Made by a program: the position numbers and the translations under genes | Assembly: GCA_905116865.2 (NCBI GenBank) | Contig: CAJHNH020001152.1 | Coordinates: 102,001 to 166,000 of the forward strand | Length of the DNA stretch: 64,000 bases | Direction of reading: 5' to 3' | Source of the DNA: Candidula unifasciata | Taxonomy: Eukaryota > Mollusca > Gastropoda > Stylommatophora > Geomitridae | Shown: one piece after another, positions 32,344-43,706 of the stretch | Numbering within the stretch: position 1 is the first letter of the stretch | Layout of the letters: each line of letters starts with the position of its first letter | The notes under the pieces: generated by a model | Database searches by the model: none | Told to the model about the DNA's origin: nothing | Seen by the model: only the letters and a program-made list of their open reading frames with translations

Positions 32344-32780
32344 CTATTTATCTGCTGCCTCTGTTGTAGTGTCGTTTTGCTGTTTTGCTTTTTTAACAAC
32401 ATTAGCAACTACATCATTCTCAAGGTACAAGCATTCAACCTGCTCTGGTGTGCAAGACCTAACGCCAGGAACTCTACCCAGAATGATATCCGGCGAGCTA
32501 CGATTCACAACACAGATCTCAGTAACCCCTGTGAAATAAAGACAACGAACCTTTACAATACCAAGAGGATGCCTTTTCAAGCTCCTCGGAATGTACGGCA
32601 CTTTGCATATTGTCCTGTATAGGCAGATAAGGGTACAGAGTGCCTTGCAACGCCGATCAAATCAGCTCCAATGTTTCTTAATACCATGCAGCTCACCCTA
32701 CCAATGTAATCAAAATGCGGTGACAATCCCCCTACCGTCGGCAAAGCAGAAACAGCTGGGTATGTGATGTTAGGTCGTAC
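32344..32780 (-). pseudogene. Gypsy aspartic protease
   Basis: The frame before 32601 reads MVLRNIGADLIGVARHSV (about 32690-32637), where the catalytic D-T/S-G triplet appears as N-I-G (32664-32675). After a frameshift the domain continues in 32601-32344 with VRCLYFTGVTEICVVN and IILGRVPGVRSC, the flap and ILG region. The protease would process the Gag-Pol polyprotein. The change of the catalytic Asp and the frameshift make it inactive. Confidence 0.72.
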
Positions 32781-32859
32781 TCTTTCATGTGTTGCATTTT
32801 TGTGGTGTTACTTTAGTTAATGTCAACCCTCACCACCTCCATGCTATTGCTCTGCCTCG

Positions 32860-32899
32860 GTTACAGTCTGCGAAGGTGCGAACCATTACATTCGTAACA
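32860..32899 (-). pseudogene. Gag zinc knuckle (CCHC)
   Basis: The minus strand reads CYECNGSHLRR, and with one frame change a final DC. This gives Cys-x2-Cys, His and Cys of a nucleocapsid zinc knuckle. It stands in the right place, between gag and protease. Confidence 0.6.
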
Positions 32900-33599
32900 T
32901 TCTAGATTGTCCCGATGTTCTGGTCTCCTGACACGAATTGGGTACTCATCGTCGTCATGTTTCCTGCTTTGGTCTGGGCAGAGATCTGATCTATGAGGCC
33001 AGGAAGGACAATATCCACAATATCTGATTGTCTAATGTTTGTCTAATCCCGGATCTATCAGGTCGCCTCGACCGACCCTCTTTATGGGGCCCTCCGTCAT
33101 CATATATCTTAACTCTTACCGAGGGAAGAGGGGGTGGGGGTCCTACATGAATCGACATCTGAAAGTCTTGAATGGTTAACTCGCTTGCATGACGTGGAGG
33201 CAAATGTCTCAGGGGATTTCTCCATGTGAAGTGCTCTTCATGCATGAGCACTCATGTCCTGTTCGCCTAGCCTTACCATCTCGTTGACAGAGGTGAGCTT
33301 CATCTCTTGGAAAATACACACCAAAGATAATATCTTGTCTTGAATTGTCAGATCTAACAGTGATTATGCAACCCATTTATTTTTTCCAGTGTTGTCCATT
33401 GGGGGAGGGGGAGGGGGGGGGGCGTCCTTACAATGGCCACAAAACTGCAAAAACTCTCTTCCGTCGATAGAATAACATCTTCAAAAGGTCAGCAGTTAAA
33501 TTCTGCGATTCCAGCAACTTCTGGCACACCATCGGAAACTATGTTCTGTCCTTCGGCGACAGGCTGGTTAAGGCGGTCAACATCCTGTTATTAAATCCC

Positions 33600-34150
33600 T
33601 GAGATGAGATACCCACTGCATCTCATGTATCTCTTCTTCTTCTTCTTTTTCTTCTTCTTCTTTTTCTTCTTCACTTCCTCTTTTACCGCTGTGGGTGTCG
33701 AGGGAGATATAAGGTTCTGTCTCTAGCTCCTCTGCCTGCCTCGACCATAGGCACATCGTGCTGTTGTAGAGTTTCTCTGATGTTATCTTTCCATATTGTT
33801 CTTGGTCTACCTCGTGCTCTACGTCCTTCTTCTCTTTCCATGTATGTTTTGTATGGTATGGTGTCACAAGGCATTCTCTCTAAGTTGGCAAACTATTTCA
33901 CCTGCTGTCTTCGTATGTAATTTATAATTGGTTCTGTGCCGACTTTTTCTCTTATGATCTCATTCCTGATCTGATCTCTTATGGTCACTCCTACAGCCCT
34001 TCTCAGACATCTCATCTCCATGGTTACTAATTTTCTTTTATGGTTTATTGTGAGTGACCATGTCTGGCACTGGTAGCACAGAATTGGAATAAATATGCTT
34101 TGAATGAGATGTCTCCTTGTGCTGATTGGGATTGTCTTATGCCCAACGCA
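33600..34150 (-). mobile_element. LINE family A C-terminal fragment inserted in the Gypsy element
   Basis: Minus-strand peptides HLIQSIFIPILCYQCQTWSL, EMRCLRRAVGVTIRDQIRNE, then after a stop RRARGRPRTIWKDNIRETLQ and LYLPRHPQR match the end of family A (compare 22715-23130). After the stop comes a (GAA)n-like tail at about 33625-33680. Only about the last 160 codons are present. Flanking sequence on both sides belongs to the Gypsy element, so the insertion is nested and younger than it. Confidence 0.82.
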
Positions 34151-34199
34151 TTGTCTCCTGAAAACGTTGAAGAAAATCATGCAAAGAGTCGTTACACAA

Positions 34200-35122
34200 T
34201 AGTAAAGGCAACCTTGGCTTGTACAAGCCACCACTTTTCTGAGATTTGAATGTGATTACATACCCATCCTGCCGTCTGCTTCTTTAAGTGCGATAGACTG
34301 ATCTTTCTCAACCCTTGCAATATCCATCTCAGTAATGAAATTTAATTAGTGTTCTTTGTTGAACAACTCAAGTTCTTTCTCCCTAAGCTGTTGCTGCTTA
34401 TCACTGTTCTGCATGCTCTGCAGAAATTGTTTCCTTTTAAGAGCCGATTCACTTTCCTGAAGTAGCCTTTGAGTCCCTATCTTCATTTTCTCAAACCTAA
34501 TTTTTGACTCTTCTTCTTCTTTAAATTGTTCCCTTTCTGCTTTAGCTAGCCTGAGTTTAGTTCTGTATTTTCTCTTTCCAGAGCAGTCAGCAGATGTGAT
34601 TCACACTCAACTTGTTGCTTTACTGCTTTGGCCTTTTCTTTCTCTGTCTTGAGTATCTGAATTTAACTATGACTCTGCCTGGAGTTTTCTCTGCGCCCTC
34701 TCTAGAGCTCTGTCTTTTTAAAGGACACCTTCTCTTTCGCGGTCTTTTTCCTGAAGTTCTTGAGCTTCCTTAACCCTAGCCTCAGCGACAGAGATAAGAT
34801 TAGCAAAGTCTTTTTCCTGAAGTTCTTGAGCTTCCTTAACCCTAGCCTCAGCGACAGAGATAAGATTAGCAAAGTCTTTTTCCTGAAGTTCTTGAGCTTC
34901 CTTAACCCTAGCCTCAGAGACAGAGATAAGATTAGCAAAGTCTTTTTCCTGAAGTTCTTGAGCTTCCTTAACCCTAGCCTCAGCGACAGAGATAAGATTA
35001 GCAAAGTCTTTTTCCTGAAGTTCTTGAGCTTCCTTAACCCTAGCCTCAGAGACAGAGATAAGATTAGCAAAGTCTAAATTCATGAAATGACCCAACTCTG
35101 TGAATTCAACACAAGATGTCAT
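34200..35122 (-). pseudogene. Gypsy gag-like coiled-coil region
   Basis: Starting at an ATG at 35122, MTSCVEFTELGHFMNLDFAN leads into five repeats of a 22-residue unit (see the 66-bp repeat). A frame change near 34740 is followed by Glu/Lys/Arg-rich heptad-like sequence (LERENTELRLAKAEREQFKE; ESALKRKQFLQSMQN) down to about 34340. A charged coiled-coil N-terminal Gag is common in mollusc Gypsy elements, as I remember them. The zinc knuckle is 1.3 kb further on, and the normal capsid region is largely missing or unrecognisable. Confidence 0.6.
34743..35073 (-). repeat. 66-bp coding repeat, five copies (22-residue unit)
   Basis: Five nearly identical 66-bp units encode DFANLISVAEARVKEAQELQ plus EK on the minus strand. 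They differ mainly by one G/T-type change that alternates Ala and Ser in the eighth-ninth residue (SVA/SVS). The period is a multiple of three, so all frames stay open on both strands; the plus-strand frame is a shadow. Confidence 0.95.
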
Positions 35123-35805
35123 ATCCCAATGTCAATTTTAACTTACGTACATATGTGTAAATAAACTTTATACGTTAACGAAACACATAAATATGTAATA
35201 TTAACTAATCATACAACACACCAATCAATCCAATAAACATTTTTTTTAAAAACGAAGAGCAATTTATTTATTTAAAAAAAAAAGAAAAAAAAAACATGGC
35301 AATTTGCCTGCCAAAAATAAATTACACTTAGAGATTACAAAACAAAATCACAAAGAATGGCGTCAAAAACAGACGCAGACACTAGAGTAAGAGAAATCGC
35401 AAAAGTCTAATACTATCAAAAGTATCCCACCAACTCCAGGCCACTTTTAGGCTATTCGATGCTGAATTCAGTACTCAACACACCATACCCTGTGCCATGG
35501 GATAATTTTTCTTCTGCGCGCACTTTCTGTTACTTGATTAATTCTAAAATATTAAATACGAAGTGACCCAGTACAGCACAAGTCACACTGACAACTCGGC
35601 CACTATAATTGGAACAAAGGCAGCAAATAACGTTGACCAACAACTAAATTACCTGATTTGTTTCTAAAAATAATTATGGTTGGTAGAAAAGTACAAATAT
35701 AAGCGGCTTAGAGTCTGTCTTGAATAGCGCACCCTTTTATAGTCAGCAATAAAAGAAAACTCAATTTTTTTGTTTGCTTTTGTAAGTTTCAGGAAAAACA
35801 AATGC
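35123..35805. other. No recognised gene; expected place of a Gypsy 5' LTR
   Basis: AT-rich sequence with A-rich tracts (35270-35300). The 5' LTR and primer-binding site of the minus-strand Gypsy element should be here, but no primer-binding complement or repeat of the 29.3-kb side was recognised. Confidence 0.4.
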
Positions 35806-36741
35806 CAGTTGTGTGTCTGGTCTTATTTCACAACGAAGAAAACATGGATGCGTGTGCGTGTTAAGAGGGGGGGGGGGGTTGTTGGTCAGTGCATTGGGCT
35901 CTCAGCAGCCCTCTCTAATTTTAGAGAACACACAATGGCGGACCCTTAGCGCCACCATCCCCCTACTTTTTTCACAAACATGCCCACCTACCGTGTAAGC
36001 AAAGCATTTGGATGGTAGTTTCAGATCCTTTCAGTCCCTTTAAAAATGGAAACAGTGAGGCTCCCTTTTTTCATAAAGGAGCCTACCTTACAGTGTAGGC
36101 TAAAGAAATTGGGGAGGGGGGGGAATGGGGCTGGGCTCACATCCTTTTAGCCTCTTAATATTTTAAAACCCTGAGGGCCCCTTCCTCCTCATCCCTCCCC
36201 CCCCCCCCAACTCCCGCTCTTCTAAAAAATTACGAAATTACAAATTTCCTATAAATAAGCAATTAATTATGTGGAAAAAGGGGGGGGGGGGTGAGAAAGC
36301 GCGCAGTCCTCTCAGACACACGCTACTAGGCAGGCGGGCCTTAGCCCACCTCTCCCCCCTACCCATTTTCTATAACTGTGTAAGGGACCTACCATGCTTC
36401 CTTTAACTATGCATAAAAATCATCGTTTAAAGTCAGTTTTATACATTCATTTTTGCTGTAAATATATAAGTACCTTATGAGTCATTGAACAAATATGCAA
36501 TACTGTTATTGTTAATACTATTATTATTAATGTACAGAAGGGCACATACATGTGATGATATACTAGGAAAAATATAATATGTACAAACAAATACTATTCA
36601 AACAAATGTCTATTGGGCATCAAGTGAGTCTATATAACACTTACATAATTACTTGGGTGTATGAGCCTAAGCATCCCTAAAATATTTGTGAAAAGGTGGG
36701 GGAAAGGGGGGGGGGTATGGTGCTGGGTCAGCTAGTATATA
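35806..36741 (+). repeat. G-run-rich repeat with Helitron-like end
   Basis: Runs of G or C at 35867-35878, 36116-36123, 36197-36208, 36280-36291 and 36706-36715 separate weakly similar blocks containing CCTACCNTRYNGTGTAAG-like phrases (35970-36000, 36080-36105, 36375-36400). It ends in GCTGGGTCAGCTAGTATATA, as at 3676-3697. No protein-coding similarity is seen. Confidence 0.4.
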
Positions 36742-37710
36742 CTTTTTTTTTCTGAGCTGATTTTATCAAAAACAGATTCTTCTGTTGTGCAGAGCTGTCG
36801 TCTTGCCTCCATAATAATCGATGACTTCAACGGTCGTAGGTAAAAGTAAAGTTGGTCTCGCCACGCACTGCCCATATACACACTAGCTCACTTCTGACTG
36901 GTAGTTCCTGAACCTCTCATCTTGGCACAAGGTTACGGAGGTGTTCCGAAATGCTATTGATATCGTGGGTTGTATTTTTCAGCACGCCAGCTATTTTAAC
37001 ACTCTAAAAACATGAAGAAACTGGTCCTAACACAGCGCCCTAGAGAGTGCTGCAACCTATGTCACCAGCATTCTCTTTCTCTGAATGGAAACGCAAATTC
37101 AAGATATCACAAAAAGCAAACAACAGAGCGCGACACACCCGTAACCTTCAGGAAAGTCAACAAGCCCAGCAAACTTGTGAATGAAATGTGACCTACTCTT
37201 TTAGGGGAGACGTAATCCTAACCCTGTCATATCCCAGCCTATCTGCCAGCTTTAACTTTACTCAGTTGCTCATGCGCATGCTGTCTTTAGCAGTAATTAC
37301 CGCAGGGCTGTCGATGTTCTATATCAGTCACAAACTGTCTTTCTGCACATTAGATCGTAAACAAGTGAGGTTTTAATAACCGTGCATTGCTTCTTCTTCT
37401 TCTTTGCTTCTGTTTCGTATGCTCAGATCAGACCATCAGGGGGTTGCCTCTATGGACTTGCATGTCAGTAGCAGCTCCCCATAGCTTACTTTGCACACTT
37501 TGCTCTTGAGGCCAGCTGTCTTTTCGAAGTTGTAGGTAGAGTGGTCAGGTCTACATAATATGCTGAGATGTCTAACCGTGTGTTTGATATAAAAAAGGAA
37601 GAAGAGCTGATCATAATGGAACTTTGATGCACATATTTCGAATCAGCGAAAACCTCAAGGACCATTTAAACACACCAGCGCTGTAGACAATGCTAGATTT
37701 ATATGTTTGT
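36742..37710. other. No recognised gene
   Basis: About 1 kb of unique sequence. A 62-codon frame at 37188-37376 (+) has no known motif. Confidence 0.5.
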
Positions 37711-37714
37711 ATAC

Positions 37715-37865
37715 TAACTGACACTCAGTGGGTGATGTGCCGGTCGTCTTTACTTTCCAGGACTTTAAATGGCAACCACTTTAGATTAGGTCGAATAGAC
37801 AGAAAATGATTTAACCCTGGAGCTCAAGACCATTGGGGCAGCAGGCCAGCGACCAGCCATTAAGG
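37715..37865 (-). mobile_element. SINE family S1, partial copy
   Basis: On the minus strand a tRNA-like TGGTCGCTGGCCTGCTG with GGGTTAAATC is followed by CATTTAAAGTCCTGGAAAGTAAAGACG, which corresponds to the body of the 48-kb copy (CCTAGGAAGTAAAGACGGCC). It is more diverged than the other three copies. Confidence 0.5.
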
Positions 37866-40385
37866 TACCGAAACTCCCGAGACGTCTAATAAACAGGGTG
37901 TGCATAATTACATTGCATCTTAGCTGCATGTTATGTTCGCACAGAAAACAGCCATCTGATCCATTTAAAGCAATCGTTGGCTTATCTTCACGTCTTTGCA
38001 TTATTTGGCTACGTGTTGCCTGCCAGTCCGAAAGTTTTGAGTTCTAATCTACATTGACATTTGACTGTAAGGATTAATATATAATTGCCTGGTGGGATAA
38101 ACATAGAAGGGGTGTCAGGACATGTCCGTTGAAGCCAACGCGACCATTGAGACTGACATTTTGTCGTTGAAAAAAAAAAAAAAAAAAAAGATCTATTATT
38201 ATATGCTCTACGCACTTATTAATTGAAATTATTCCTGTTCCTTGATTATCTATAGGAAGGATAATTATACACGTTTAAGTCCAGGCCATTTCACGTCCAG
38301 GCCATCCTAACTTTTAATTAAACCTGCCAGAAAAGCTTCATTATCGCAGCTAGATAATCTATAATTAGGTGCTTAATATTATGAGCAATTACACAGAAGA
38401 AATGAACAAATGTAAGGGGGAAAAAAAGCTAGCGTGAAAGGTGAAAAAGATCAAACTAATTTAAGGATTCAGATGTAAAACAACAAGAGTGCACCTTGGA
38501 CGCTAGGAACAGAATCGTACATCATCCCTGAATGATATTCTAACGTAGGAGGAAGTTTGAAGAAAAGACAATAAATTGCTGAATTTATAAAACTGGTGCA
38601 AAAATACAAGTCCAAGGGCATATAATTGACATCTGACAAATGTAACTCTGATCATGGCACAAGAGAAGAACAATCAATGCATAAGTTTCTGCGATTTGGT
38701 TGCCAATGGGAAACGCATGGCGGATTACCGTCATCTAAGTAGGTTTTGGGGAGATGTGCAGACGTTACGCTTTCTAGATCAATATAGTTCCTTGTATTTC
38801 CAATACCCATTAATGCCCAACTTACTAATAACATGACATTGCAATTATATATTGCCTTTGTTTTCCTTCTGTCACATGTATAGAATTATGTCTACTTTAG
38901 ATATTGCTGAGATTAAGATTCTTCATATTTCTTTATGGGACAACACAACCATTCTCGTCTCTGTGACTTCAATTCTAACTTGTAATCGATTCGTAAGAAG
39001 TTGAGAGCAACCAACAGATTGTTGTGTTTCTTTACCCGACGATAGACAGAGAATCACACACAATGGAGAATGGCTACAGACATCGTACAGTATAGTCACT
39101 GCCAAGTAGATTTCCAGTAGGAAACTAAATTCTTTAAATTGCCCCCCAAAAAAGAAAAAAAAAAATTGCCATGAATTACCAATTTAAAAATCTTTGGAAG
39201 CTAAAATACATTTACTCGTTACTGAAGATGCATTGCGAAATGATACAAAATAGACAATCCTCTTCTAGACACATGCAAGTTTAAACAGATTACACGTAGA
39301 CAGTCAACGTTGTTTGTTTCTGACATGCTATGACACCGAATATACTTAGGAACTTGACAGAGACCTACAAGATTGATGCAAAAAGAGACAGGGATAGATG
39401 GAGTGATACGTGCAACATTGTCCTGATCCGCTATTCTGATGGTCGTATGCTATGTCACAAAATTGCAGCATTTGTTTTAGGACAGCACATAAGGGAGTTG
39501 AATCATTTCTTCTCCTCAACTTATTACTTTTGAATGAGGGGTGGGGCTGGGGAAGGGGGGTGGATCCCACTACATAAAGTCTGAGAAAAGAGAAGTGCAA
39601 AAGATTGAATATTTTTTAAGCTGATTGAAAATAATTCATCGTTTAAATCATAAACATCGGACTAACTTAGCATAAACAGGGATTAATCAGCACATTCAAA
39701 GCTACTGCATTCCTGAAAACAGACTTTTGGAGACATCTTTAATGGCTAATCTGTTTATGTAAGAGCGGTGAGAACAAACTTATGGCACCGGATTGTGTGA
39801 TGAATTATCTTATGACTCAGGCTTAAAATCTTTGTATAACAATTGTCTCGTCATCAACTGACATTGAGAAGATTATAAAAAATACTTTTTGAAACAATCT
39901 TTTCAGCTCAGACATTTTGAAATCGTCCTTACTTCGTTGTTTCAATGCATTAATGATTTGAACACCAATTTCTGAAAATGGATATTATTCATACGACCTC
40001 ACTATCAAACAGATACATGAATTCGCCACAAAAGAACATGCTTAGTTATATTCTTGTTCAAGAATTTGTCTACGAACGTTTATAGTTCACGTTTAATTTT
40101 AGTTACTTTCAAAATGTTTTAAATATTACTCAAGCAATACATGGTTTTTCAGGAAACATTTAATCATGTTTAGTCTTGAAGATAATACTCTCCTTTCAAG
40201 TAGGGCAGGACCGTGTACCGCTACTATTCTTATCCATAATCTATAAAGGCATAATAAAGCTATATGAACCTTGCAAATATAAAAAGAAAGAGAACAGAAC
40301 CACGGAGACATGCAAGTATTAAATTGTAGATCTCATTTCTACGCTTTCAAGTATACTGGGCATACAGAACTTAGCCTATCTTTTA
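37866..40385. other. No recognised gene
   Basis: About 2.5 kb of AT-rich sequence without recognised protein or repeat. A run of about 20 A lies at 38169-38188. Short open frames (38654-38836, 39330-39533) lack motifs and convincing splice sites. Confidence 0.5.
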
Positions 40386-40590
40386 TAGAACAATCAGCAC
40401 TTGGTGGCTGATATGGTCAACATAACACTGACCGCCTTTAATTTCTATGACGGTACCTGGTACCCATTTAAGGCTGGGTCGAGTTTGCAACCAAGGTCAT
40501 TTTTTTAACAAAGTCCAGCCCCGTCGCGGAGGCCACGACCTCCTGATCGGCAGGCGAGCGTCTACACCACACCGGCTCTAAAAAGACTAG
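40386..40590 (-). mobile_element. SINE family S1
   Basis: On the minus strand it reads AGCCGGTGTGGTGTAGACGC (tRNA-like head), GAGGTCGTGGCCTC, then CGACCCAGCCTTAAATGGGTACC and GGCGGTCAGTGTTATG, ending CCAAGTGCTGATTG. The head-body order and most words agree with 48010-48225 and 49680-49895. Confidence 0.72.
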
Positions 40591-41284
40591 CCCAGCTGTC
40601 GATGTCACACACAGGTTCGTCTATACGTTTGATACAGAAGGAGTCGACTGGAAGGGTACAGACGAGGACGTGTCGATAGTGGTGATGATGATGTCGTGCT
40701 AGCTGCATGCTTCTCAAGTCTCTCATGCTTGAAAAATGAAATGTCTGGAAACGACTGATCTTATCTATACTGTCTTTATTGCTATACCTTAGCAATGTCA
40801 CAAACAATATCAATGATATTCCGAATAGCGCTGTGTCCTCTCTATGGTTACATACTCTTGGGGTCGTGTTGTGTTCTTAATCTCTAGTTACTTTGTTAAT
40901 TGGTTCTAGTTCTGTAAATTTCACCTGGCTTCTAGTGCTGTCTGGTTTAAACGGCTTCATCGTCGACTCTAGCATCTCAATAGTGTTTCTATGTGATGTG
41001 ACTCTGTTGACCATGGATCCTTGTATCTTGTGTATTGTCTCTGTAGCTCGATGTCTCGTTTCATGTGTCCTCTCTAGTGTCTGTCTTCAAGGCTCAATGT
41101 GACTGATTCGTCTGCTTCTAGGGTTGAGCGGGTATCTCTACAACTGAAAATTCTCTTTGAGGATCATTGTTACTAGTCCCCCCTCTTCTAAGTCTAGTAG
41201 ACTGAAGGATTTTTTTGACGATCAAAATGACTGGTCCCTCCTGTTTCAAGTATTGCAAACTGGAGGATTACCAAAGTGGTTTCT
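40591..41284. other. No recognised gene
   Basis: Unique sequence, including two similar phrases (TACTAGTCCCCCCTCTTCTAAG and TGACTGGTCCCTCCTGTTTCAAG, 41170-41255) that suggest a diverged 60-bp duplication. Confidence 0.45.
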
Positions 41285-42010
41285 CACACATTATTTATAC
41301 TCTTCTTCTTCTTTCGTTCGCCTGAAATAAGTTGTCTATATCAGCAGTTTTGTCTCTTGTAAAAATTTCACTGTCGTTGTTAGTTCATTCAGTTGTCCAT
41401 AGAGTTTACGTTCCACTGTTGTTCTTTCTGGCCAAAAGGTTTGCCCTTATGTTTCAAAATCGGTGCAGTCCTGGAGTACATGCTCTGCTGTCTGGGGCAC
41501 ATTTCCACAGGTGCACATAGCTGATACACCAATCTTGAATTTTGTGCACATGTGGTTACGTAATCGGTTGTGCCCTGTTCTGAGGCGGAGGATAATGACT
41601 TGTTCTGGTCTGTCCATAAAAAATAGTCATCTTGTGCTGGGGCTGGTGGTTTCCTGATCGTTTTAATGATTCTTTTCTTTTGGTGGAATGTGACTGGTAC
41701 ATCCGGCTGCACTTTTGTCGCATCTTCCCCTGCCAGTTGATCAGCTTTCTCATTTCCAAGCACTCCACAATGAGACGGTATCCACTGCATTACGACTCTT
41801 TGCTGAAGGCTGAGTTGTGTCAGCACTGTTTGCAATTCTGGTAGTTTCCTAGACTGAAGTGCTTCAAGTACTGATTTTGCATCTGTCAGCATTACCACAT
41901 ACTGTGAGCCAAGATAGGTATTTAGCAGTTTCTCTGTTGCTATCTTGATATCTTGAGTTTCTGCTTCATAGTTATGGCAGTATTTCCCGGTTGGTACGCT
42001 GGACTTATCC
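41285..42010 (-). mobile_element. LINE with C-terminal RNase H (I/Jockey-type), 3' end
   Basis: The minus strand reads NYEAETQDIKIATEKLLN and VVMLTDAKSVLEALQSRK, with the RNase H Asp, followed by VVMQWIPSHCGVLGNEKADQ, with the His and the last Asp of RNase H. After a frameshift near 41600 a DYF-type linker, a zinc-finger-like CTCGNVPQTAEHVLQDC and LNELTTTVKFLQETKLLI lead to a stop at about 41338. A GAAAGAAGAAGAAG tail follows. RNase H after the RT is typical of the I group and some Jockey elements. The RT itself is not in the window, so the copy is 5'-truncated. Confidence 0.88.
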
Positions 42011-42600
42011 CTAGTACCATCTGGGAATTCGATTTACACTCCAGATTATTTATACTGAGTTGCTGGAATGCTAGGTGTTTGTTTTCTTCTCACTTTATCT
42101 GCTTCTATAATATTCTTAAATACTCAACTTGTTTACTATGTAAGTTTTCACATTTCAATTGCATCAGATTTCATCATCTTATTCTGCGCTTTGAAATAGT
42201 AACTAAATTGACAGCTGGCCTCTTAGAGACTTCTAGAAAGCCAATACTGTTTTGTTCTCTTTGAAAGGGCACGCCCACAATGACATCATTTACTATTTAA
42301 AGATTATTCATTTGCAAAATATTTCTCTGTTAATAACAAATGAAGGTTCTAGAAAATGGAATGTCAAAGTTGTCAAAACTGGTTGATTCCGATACATATT
42401 AGCTTTGCGCAATATCCTACCTCCTAACAAACTAGTGATGACGTCCCCCTGTTGCAACACTAATGTGAACTTCAATACTCCTGATTTCCAATTGCTTCGG
42501 GATTACAGAAAACAAAATTTGGTGACCTCACAGGTAGATGTAAACAATGTGCTTGATAACCTGAGCTATCATACGTACACTCAATCACCAAAGTATCACG
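42011..42600. other. No recognised gene
   Basis: Unique AT-rich sequence. A 92-codon frame (42405-42683) runs into a SINE-like repeat and is likely chance. Confidence 0.5.
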
Positions 42601-42604
42601 AATA

Positions 42605-42675
42605 TTACATTGTAAGGCCCAGTCTCTTATATGGTGCTACTCATTGTCCACGAGAATGGTATTTTTTTAAACCAT
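42605..42675 (-). repeat. SINE-like repeat S3, partial copy
   Basis: The plus strand reads AAGGCCCAGTCTCTTATATGG and CCACGAGAATGG, in the same order as at 48400-48475 (GAGGCCCCTGTCTCTTCCAC, GCACGAGAATGG). It lies just before a LINE B tail. Confidence 0.5.
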
Positions 42676-42711
42676 TAGCTTAAAACCAAAGGACAACTTA
42701 AAAACAGCGAA

Positions 42712-42965
42712 AATATCATCATCATCATCAGTGCCTTGCCGACTGGCGTGGGCGATCATGCCTCTCCATAATCTGCGATCTCCTGCAGTATGTATCAGAT
42801 CGTGTGCCGACACACCTCCATGCCATGCAACAAGACTGTCAAGCATTTTCTCTCGTTGTCTTCCTCTATCTCTCCTTCCAGATATCTTTCTAGTGGTCAC
42901 AACATGTTCTATTTTTCTTCTTCTCATAACATGGCCGAAAAATGAAGACTGTCTCCCTCTGATGT
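42712..42965 (-). mobile_element. LINE family B, 3' end
   Basis: Minus-strand peptides RRRKIEHVVTTRKISG, RDRGRQREKMLDSLVAWHGG and HTAGDRRLWRGMIAHASRQG are followed by a stop and the tail CTGATGATGATGATGATATT (42715-42733). The copy is 5'-truncated near 42965. It preserves the C-terminal peptide seen at window position 1. Confidence 0.92.
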
Positions 42966-43217
42966 CTGTGACAGCAAATATATACCCACTCTTTAAAACA
43001 GTTGTTCACCCGGATCACAATCTCAGACTAAGAAACGATATCACTTAAAGACATAGTAGGAGAAAAATATGTTTTTAGTCAAATGGCGATAACCAGGCTG
43101 CGTGACTTAAAAGTAATACCTGATACAGTATCTATATCCCAATTTCGAAGTCAAGATAAGTGATACACTTGACAGTTTTTCTACTGAGTAGGCAGCGGAT
43201 GGATAAAAAATGCAAGC

Positions 43218-43280
43218 TTTAATTACTGTACATGGGGACAATACTGTACATGGGTACAATACTGTACATGGGGACAATAA
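43218..43280 (+). repeat. 18-bp tandem repeat, three copies
   Basis: Units of ACTGTACATGGGGACAAT occur three times with one G-to-T change. Confidence 0.9.
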
Positions 43281-43706
43281 TGAGATCTCACAAGATTAAA
43301 GAAGTGTCACAGAAGAGCGACAAAAAATCGATAATCTGTGTCATGATGTGTGATCACAGCTCTTTCATTATTTTACATCTCTTTGCATTTCTGGGCAAGT
43401 TTGTTTCGGTGTGCTATTAGTAGGCATGACAGTCAAAGTCTATAGCCAAGGCAAGGATGACTAGCAAGAGCAACCAGCATAGAAAAAAATCTTCAACACT
43501 AAGTGTATGAGATTGCAGGATCACTGTCAGATTTTGAGAATGAAGTTCCTTTACTTTGTAGCACAAAGCCTTGGCAGTATTGTAGTAACCATGTATTACC
43601 AATGTCGGTCTGCTTTGTTATTTCTAGAAAAAATGTAATACTACTGTCTGTATAATTATAATGTTGCACAAAATGTCGAATCATAAGAGCAATGTATTGT
43701 CTGTCC

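Larger units (their letters stand above)
29390..35122 (-). mobile_element. Decayed Ty3/Gypsy element with gag-PR-INT-RT-RH order (Gmr1-like)
   Basis: The minus strand carries, from 35122 downwards, a Gag-like coiled-coil region, a zinc knuckle, an aspartic protease, an integrase, a reverse transcriptase and an RNase H. Integrase lies before reverse transcriptase, unlike ordinary Gypsy elements, yet the RT and INT sequences are Gypsy-type. This order is known for Gmr1-like Gypsy elements. Frameshifts and stops occur in every domain and several active-site residues are replaced. A LINE A fragment (about 33600-34145) sits between gag and the zinc knuckle. No LTRs were recognised: on the 3' side a LINE D copy begins within about 140 bp, and on the 5' side (35123-35800) no repeat of the 3' side was found. 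A chimera of two neighbouring Gypsy copies is possible but less likely, because the spacings fit one pol gene. Confidence 0.82.

Noticed and set aside
34760..35077. Plus-strand open frame of 105 codons with repeats
   Set aside because: It is the shadow of the five 66-bp units whose minus-strand reading gives the coiled-coil Gag peptide.
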